Under the pieces are notes generated by a model. That model did no database searches, was not told the DNA's origin, and saw nothing but the letters and a program-made list of their open reading frames with translations. This document shows positions 58,101-64,000 of a DNA stretch of 64,000 nucleotides, one piece after another; the stretch's first letter is position 1, and each line of letters starts with the position of its first letter. Made by a program: the position numbers and the translations under genes. The stretch comes from Caenorhabditis remanei (lineage: Eukaryota > Nematoda > Chromadorea > Rhabditida > Rhabditidae): assembly GCF_010183535.1 (NCBI RefSeq), contig NC_071331.1:24304001-24368000 (forward strand). Direction: 5' to 3'.

Positions 58101-59403
58101 CGAAAATCGCAACGGGCTATCATATCGTCCAACTGATGGCCGATAAGGCGACGTCACCAAGTACCGCCGGTTATATGCTTCATTTACAGCCGATTGGAGT
58201 GGAAGTGGCGCCACCGGCGGTCGAGGGGCGGCCCGGACGGTCTTTTCTACCAGAAATAATTCCGAATATTCTATTTGGAAGGGTGGGGGCTGGAGGGGTA
58301 CCGGTGCCGGAGCCAGATCCGGGACCACCTAGAGCAGACCCACCGACTCAACCTATCGCTGAACCGGGGACCCAGGATCCCGAGCAATTTGGAATCTGGA
58401 TGAAAAAAGGCGCAGCGAGAACTGAAGGTGTTGGGAGTCTTGGTGTCCTCTCTAATTTGGACAGGGCTAGAGAGGTGTTGGATACGGCACCCCCCATGCC
58501 AGCTGGAATTGATCAAGTTGGAGCGGGACTCCCGCCGCCAGTACACCAGCTGGAGCATCAGCAGATGACTCAGATGCCTCAGATGGGAAATTTCCAGCAG
58601 AACTTCCAGCAGGGAACATTCCTCCATCCTGGGAATCCCCCTCCGAATAGAAAACGAACTGGACAGGAAGAGAGTCAGGAGGATTTTATCAAGAGAATGA
58701 CTATGAGCAATTTTAATCAAGTAAGGACTCTAAGAAATTTATTTTGAGCTGTAATTGTTGGGAATTTGATAGTTTTAAGCTGGAAATTCGTCGAGAAAGA
58801 ACTCAAATCTTGTTTTTCTCCGAGCTAAATACGAATTTGAGCTGGAATCCATCGATTTTGAGTTTTCGCGACTGGTTTTTCTATGTATTTCCTAGCTGAA
58901 AATGATAAATTCCAAAGAATTCCTGCTCAAATTCTTATTTAGCTCGGAAAAATTAGATTTTAAGATGAAAATTAGAGTTTTTAGCTTTTCGTTTCAAGGT
59001 TTTGAGTCATTTCCGCCTCCTTTTTGTGATTTTTTTCAGATTTTTATCCACTTTTGAGATTTTGGAGGTTTTTGTCAGTTAGCCTCAGCAAAATCTCAGT
59101 TAGCCTCAGCAAAATCTCAGTTAGCCTCAGCAAAATCTCAGATAGCCTCAGCAAAATCCCAGTTAGCCTCAGTAAATCTCAGTTAGCCTCAGCAAAATCC
59201 CAGTTAGCCTCAGTAAATCTCAGTTAGCCTCAGCAAACTTTCCTTACCCTCAAAATTGTCCTAAAAAGCTGATTTTTGGCTCAAAAAGACTGTTTTTCGA
59301 CGAAAAACTAGTTTCTAGTCTAAAAAATCTGATTTTCAACAAGAAATCCCCCATTTTCATATATTTTCAGAACCCATCAGCACCCGGACCAAGTGGATAC
59401 TAA
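55134..59403 (+). CDS. USP8-dimerisation (AMSH N-terminal-like) domain protein without a protease domain
   Basis: Five exons (55134-55158, 55212-55320, 55913-56584, 57814-58720, 59371-59403) join in phase to 581 residues. Residues about 35-150 resemble the helical N-terminus of AMSH/STAMBP and USP8: RYYEVLLDLSQMGLEYLKAM, then LERAFIIFKRIEYFVF and a RLVDHPG turn, the region known there for dimerisation and ESCRT binding. Residues about 150-270 are helical and acidic. The rest is low in order and rich in Pro, Gln and Gly (VPVPEPDPGPPRADPPTQP, HQQMTQMPQMGNFQQNFQQG). No JAMM zinc motif (HxH plus D) and no Cys protease box are seen, so it is not a deubiquitinase by itself. It may be an adaptor at endosomes. 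It lies downstream of cpsf-1 and 386 bp upstream of xpc-1 on the same strand. Confidence 0.8.
56663..57165 (+). repeat. Minisatellite array 5
   Basis: About 24 units in intron 3 of the USP8-dimerisation-domain gene, the longest array. The flank (ACTAGTTTTTCGTCGAAAAA to CTTTTTAGGGCAATTTTGAG) begins about 20 bp after the exon 3 donor. The internal order of unit variants repeats, which shows block duplication. Confidence 0.94.
59078..59243 (-). repeat. Minisatellite array 6
   Basis: About eight reverse-orientation units in intron 4 of the USP8-dimerisation-domain gene, followed by the inverted flank running up to the exon 5 acceptor. Confidence 0.93.
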
Positions 59404-59789
59404 ATTCAAAACAATTACATGTGCAACACACAGATCTTCATCTCACTCATCAACCCATTCAATGTTTCACTCAACATCTACACAACCTCAGATCTTCTTT
59501 TTCTCCGATTTTAACGCATAATTTTCACTTTTTGAAACCCCGCCCCCTCATTATTGCATAATTTGCTAATTGCCATAATTCATTCAGCATGTATAATATA
59601 TATAGTATATGATGTATACGTCCCGGGTTTTTTCATCACGTATAGATCCCTGTTTCATATAAATTACCCCGCTTGTATCATATAATTTGGCTGTAATTTT
59701 TTCTTTTTTTCAATTTTTTGGTGGTGAAACGCCCAAAATATCTTTCGCTTCGATTTTCAGCATTTTTCAGCCTTTTTTAGCTTTTCAGA
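59404..59789. promoter_or_regulatory. 386-bp spacer before xpc-1, possible operon spacer
   Basis: A T-rich tract (59.70-59.73 kb) and an acceptor TTTTCAG ending at 59788, one base before the xpc-1 ATG. That tight acceptor is the mark of trans-splicing, and the distance suits a nematode operon with SL2. No canonical AATAAA is seen behind the upstream stop. Confidence 0.5.
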
Positions 59790-62700
59790 ATGGAAACTAG
59801 ACGTCGTTCAGCACGTCTTCAGTTACAAACGGCGAATTCGATGAATGCTGCACCACAGCCTTCAGATGAGCCGAAACAGAAGAAGAAGAGTCCACGTGGT
59901 GGTAGGAAGGTAGGATAGAGGGAATTATTGATTTTTGGATGAAAAATAGTTCAGAATTGCGATTTTCAACTGAAATACTCGAAAAGATGCTATTTTTGAA
60001 CAAAAAGTCTTGAAAAATAGTTGTTTTGAAGCTATTTTTGAAGTTCTCCGATGAAAAATCGGTTATAAATCCAATTTTTAGCTACTTTTTGAGTCCCGAA
60101 CCGGGATTTTTCGCTATAAAAGCAAAAAATAAAGACTTTTTAGGTGAAACATACTGAGAAAAATGATATTTTTAACGAAAACAGTCAAAATAGCTATTTT
60201 GAAGAGATCTTTCCAGTTTTTTGTTAATGAGAATAATGAGCTCTGGTGGCCGAGGATATGTTTTTCTAGGCCAGGATGTATTTATTCTGGCGAAAAGTGG
60301 CAAAAATTGAGTTTTCTCGACTTTTAAGCCGTTTTTTGATTCAAAAACTCAAAAATCCCGAAAACAAACTATTTTTCACGAATTTTTGACAATTTGTCTC
60401 TTGAAAATCGATTTTTATACGCTGAAAATTCAATTTCCAGACGACCACAATGAAAGCAAAACGAGCAGCTCCAAAACGCGTAGCCAATCGTCGTTCCACC
60501 GCTACCCCGACTCCAGAGGACTTGGAATCGGATTCAGAAGACGTCGCTTCGAAAATTCCAAAAAAATCGGAGCATCCAATGTCCGAATCGAGTTCCGACG
60601 AGGAGATGGACGTGGATTTGGCTCCAGAATCTTCTGACGTCAAAAAATCCGCCAAAAATGCTCCAGAATCCGCGAAAAATGCTCCAAAACCATCGTCAAC
60701 AGCTCCAGAATCTTCTAACGCCAAAAAATCCGCTAAAAACGGTCCTAAACCATCGTCAAGAGCTCCAGAATCTTCTTACGTCGAAGATTCCGCCAAGAAT
60801 GCTCCAAAATCGTCGTACGCTGCTCCAGATGCTCCACGCCCCGCCTCCTCTCGTCCACGTCGCTCTACCGTACTCACGAAACGTGTCTCCTATGTTCCAG
60901 AAGACGATATGATGGAGCTCAGCTCCTCATCAGAAGACGTCAGCGATTCTGAAACCGAGGAAGTGACTACGACGCCGAGTATGAAGAGAGGGAAAATCCA
61001 GAAATCGGGGTCTGGAATCCCAAAAAAGAGAGCCAAGATTTATGCGGCGGAGGAATCTGAATCTTCCGATTCAGAAGAAGAAGAATCCGAGGATTCTGAA
61101 GAGGAGGATTCTGATGCTCCAGGACCCTCTAATCGTGTCTCCAAGCCCAGAGGCAAGCCCCGCCCACAAAGCTCCAACCAGAAGGACGCCCACTGGCCAA
61201 AATGCTCCAAAGCATCGATCGCCCGTAAAACTGGAAATCCGAAAAACTCGAAAACCGTCAAATCCGGGCTCCGAATGGCTGTAAAACCGAAACCCGCTCA
61301 GCCATGGAAAAAGAATTTGACGGGATACGAAGCGGATCGAAAACTCGCTAAAGGAGAGCGCCGTATGCTCGAATACCGAAAAGTGGCTCATGCATACGCG
61401 AGAGGGAAAATCGAGGAGGTCTCGTATGATGAGTGCTTTAAGATTCATGAGAATATGAAGAAGGCGTATTTTGAGGGAAGAGCCATCATTGATGCGTTGA
61501 ATCCGGAGACTTTGGGAGCGCAAGGGGATCGGAAACAAGAAAAACACAAAAAACCATCGAAATCCAAGGATTCTGAATCTGACGATGGTGGAAACTCTTC
61601 TGAAGACGAATGGGAAGAGATGGAGCACTTTCAGCCGGTTCTTGATGATAATATTGAGGTTACTGTAGATCATGAAGCTAATGGAGAGGAGGAGGAGAAT
61701 GGTGTTGAGAAGGATTGGTGGGTGGTATATTTGAGACAAGAGGTCAATAAGAGGATTCGAGAGAGTTGGGAGAATACGCATAAGGTTGGTTTGTTTGCAG
61801 GCTTAAAAGTCGAAATTTTGCAGAAACATGAAGGGTATTTTGTGTTGAAAATCAGATTTTTTAGACTCGAAACTAGTTTTTCGTCGAAAAAACAGCAATT
61901 TTGAGCGAAAAACAGCTTTTTAGAGCAATTTTGAGTCTAAGGAAAGTTTGCTGAGGCTAACTTTTTTGCTGAGGCTAACTGAAGTTTTGCTGAGGCTAAG
62001 TGAGATTTTACTGAGGCTAACTGCGATTTTGCTGAGGCTAAGTGAGATTTTACTGGGGCTAAGCGATTTTTGCTGAGGCTAAGCGATTTTTGCTGAGGCT
62101 AACTAGGATTTTGCTGAGGCTAACTGAGATTTTGCTGAGGCTAACTGAGATTTTGCTGAGGCTAACTGCGATTTTGCTGAGGCTAAGCGATTTTTGCTGA
62201 GGCTAACTCAAAATTTGCTGAGGCTAACTGAGATTTTGCTGAGGCTAAGCGATTTTTTGCTGAGGCTAACAGAGATTGTGCTGAGGCTAACTGAAATTTG
62301 GCTGAGGCTAACTATGATTTTGCTGAGACTAAGTGAGATTTTTACTGAGGCTTAACGATTTTTGCTGATGCTAACTGAGATTTTTACTTAAAAATTCACA
62401 AAAATAACAATTTTCCAACCAAAATCTCCATAATTCCAGGTGCATCTCCTGTGCTACATGGCTCATCTGAAACTGGTGGTGAAGACAGCTCTCGACGAGA
62501 GTCTCGTCCCATCTCTCATGATGTCTCAACTCCCAAATGGATATCTGAAATTTGTTGGGGAGATAATTCCAGTCGATGTGATGAAGAATCTCGTAAAATG
62601 GTTCACCGACGCGTTCCGTCCATTGAATGGAGTCGTTTCAGTTGCTGCAATTGAGCAGGATTTGTTGGAAGGCCATGAGGCGAGATATCCGGAGACAAGT

Positions 62701-64000
62701 CGTCTAACAGCTCTTGTCGATGGGAAGTGCTATGAGACAGATTTGGATAGAGCCACACTCCTATTCTGCCTGCTAAAAGGTCTCGAAGCGACTTGTCGGA
62801 TTGTGGTGAATGCTAGAACGATCCAGAGGAAATGGGATAAGAAACAACAGAAAGAGCTGAAAGAGGAGATGGACAAGTTTAGAGAATTGAGTAGATCTAG
62901 AAGCACGACTCCAAAAGATTCAGAAGGCAAAGGAGATACTGTAGATGCTGCTCCGAGTACCTCAGAAACCAAGAAATCCTCCAAAAAACCAGCTAAAAAA
63001 GTAGAAGAACGAAATTATTGGGTGGAATACTGGCAGCCATTTGAGAAGCGATGGATTTGTATCGATCCGTTGCATAAAACTGTCGATGAGCCACTCACTA
63101 TTCATAAGGATGCGACCACACCGATTTCTTATGTATTTGCGGTGGATAATAGTGAGTTTTGGATGAAAATTACCGGGAAATGGTGAAAAATGGCTGAAAA
63201 TGGTTTAAAATTGGCTGAAAATGGCCTAAAATTCAGCCGATTTTAACCGATCTCGGACGATTTTCAGCCATTTTTCAGTGATTGAGAATCAATTTTCTCA
63301 TTTTTAGTCATGTCTCCCCCCTAAAATTTGATAAAAATGTCCTAAAAAGAGCCAAATTTGCTCAAAATCGACAGAAAATGTTCAATTTTTGACAGACAGT
63401 TTTCGGACGAAAATTTCCATTATTTACCCCAAAAAACTGCATTTTCAAGGTCTCAATTCGAAGTTTATGACAATTTCATCCGATTTTAGCCAATTTTTAC
63501 CGATCTCGGACGATTTTCAGCCAATTTTCAGTGATTTCGTCTCATTTTTTATCAATTTGAGACTATTTTAACCCATTTTCTTCCAGGACAAGGAATCTGT
63601 GAGGTGTCACAACGATACGCAATGGACTGTGTGAAACAAGAGTTCCGTCGTCGTCGTACCGATCCGAGATGGATTGCGTGGACACTGTCGCTCCGCCCAT
63701 TCGCTGCGAACGCTGAGAGAAAAAAGTGGGAGGCGATGCAGATGAGAGAGGATTTGGTGAAGAGACCGTTGCCGACGATCATGTCAGAGTATAAGAATCA
63801 TCCATTGTAAGTCTGAAAATGACTGAAAATCCAGAAAATTTGAGTCTTTTCGATTCAAAATTCAAAAAATTTGAGACTTTTTGATCCAGAATCCAGAATT
63901 TTTGATTCCAAAATCCAGGTAACCTGAGTGCTGAGGGGTTCTGCCGATTTTGAGCAAATTTGGCTCTTTTTCAGACATTTTTTATCTGAAATTTGGGGTT
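59790..64000 (+). CDS. xpc-1: Xeroderma pigmentosum group C homologue (XPC/Rad4), partial at the right edge
   Basis: Four exons are visible (59790-59909, 60441-61784, 62440-63151, 63587-63806) and phase is kept throughout; the gene runs on past the window. The N-terminus is basic (METRRRSARLQ). Exon 2 carries a low-complexity region with about four imperfect repeats of KKSAKNAPKPSSTAPESS type, then acidic Ser tracts (ESSDSEEEESEDSEEEDSD). The Rad4 transglutaminase-like fold spans exons 2-4 with YWVEYWQPFEKRWICIDPLH as its signature. Exon 4 starts BHD1 (KRPLPTIMSEYKNHPL). XPC recognises helix distortion and starts global-genome nucleotide excision repair in the nucleus, with Rad23 and centrin as known partners. 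BHD2 and BHD3 lie outside the window. Confidence 0.93.
61933..62385 (+). repeat. Minisatellite array 7 (xpc-1 intron 2)
   Basis: About 22 units, the most diverged array (TGAGGCTAAGTGAGATTTTAC, TGAGACTAAG, TGATGCTAAC). The flank with ACTAGTTTTTCGTCGAAAAA begins about 85 bp after the exon 2 donor. Confidence 0.93.

Noticed and set aside
61071..61781. 236-codon minus-strand ORF opposite xpc-1 exon 2
   Set aside because: It mirrors the Ser/Glu-rich coding strand and has no independent support.

Overview
The window is nuclear DNA of a Caenorhabditis nematode, very probably not C. elegans itself. Introns are short and AT-rich with TTTCAG acceptors, start codons sit just behind such acceptors (a sign of spliced-leader trans-splicing), and the right half carries cpsf-1, a USP8-dimerisation-domain gene and xpc-1 in one direction, preceded by a cyclic-nucleotide-gated channel gene. 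I recall the same company of genes around C. elegans Y76B12C (chromosome IV: cng-2, xpc-1, cpsf-1). That recall, not a search, is the basis for the symbols. I built the exon models by hand from splice signals and checked that reading phases agree across every junction.

Layout. 1-7.1 kb is a virus-like mobile element of Maverick/Polinton type: a protein-primed family B DNA polymerase (minus, cut by the left edge, 13 exons seen), a Pif1-like helicase (minus, 5 exons) and, on the other strand, a small 3-exon gene and a further small exon. The polymerase and helicase models are open across all exons. 7.1-11 kb has no convincing gene and holds degenerate repeats, a 100-bp TTATCA satellite and a 102-bp hairpin element. 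11.0-18.4 kb is a five-exon minus-strand gene for a small secreted-then-anchored membrane protein (signal peptide, paired cysteines, one membrane segment, PPPY motif; Shisa/WBP1-like) with a 5.2-kb repeat-filled intron. 18.4-24.8 kb is intergenic and repeat-rich. 24.8-33.3 kb is a 16-exon minus-strand CNG channel subunit with a beta-type pore. 34.15-39.2 kb is a large inverted duplication with two head-to-head coiled-coil genes. 39.8-52.9 kb is cpsf-1 (14 exons, 1451 aa), 55.1-59.4 kb the USP8-dimerisation-domain gene (5 exons, 581 aa) and 59.8 kb to the right edge xpc-1 (partial).

The repeats divide sharply. From 10 to 39.2 kb the dominant family is an imperfect palindrome of about 150 bp with AGCTTTCATTTGATACCC ends and a CG-rich core, about 20 copies, all outside exons. 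It then vanishes. From 45 to 62.4 kb the introns of the three collinear housekeeping genes instead carry seven arrays of a 21-bp minisatellite (TGAGGCTAACTGAGATTTTGC type), several with the same flanking module.

Functionally the right half is mRNA 3' end formation (cpsf-1), a probable endosomal/ubiquitin-related adaptor and nucleotide excision repair (xpc-1). The last two are close enough (386 bp) to be one operon. The channel gene is a sensory-neuron type gene. The polymerase/helicase element is a foreign passenger.
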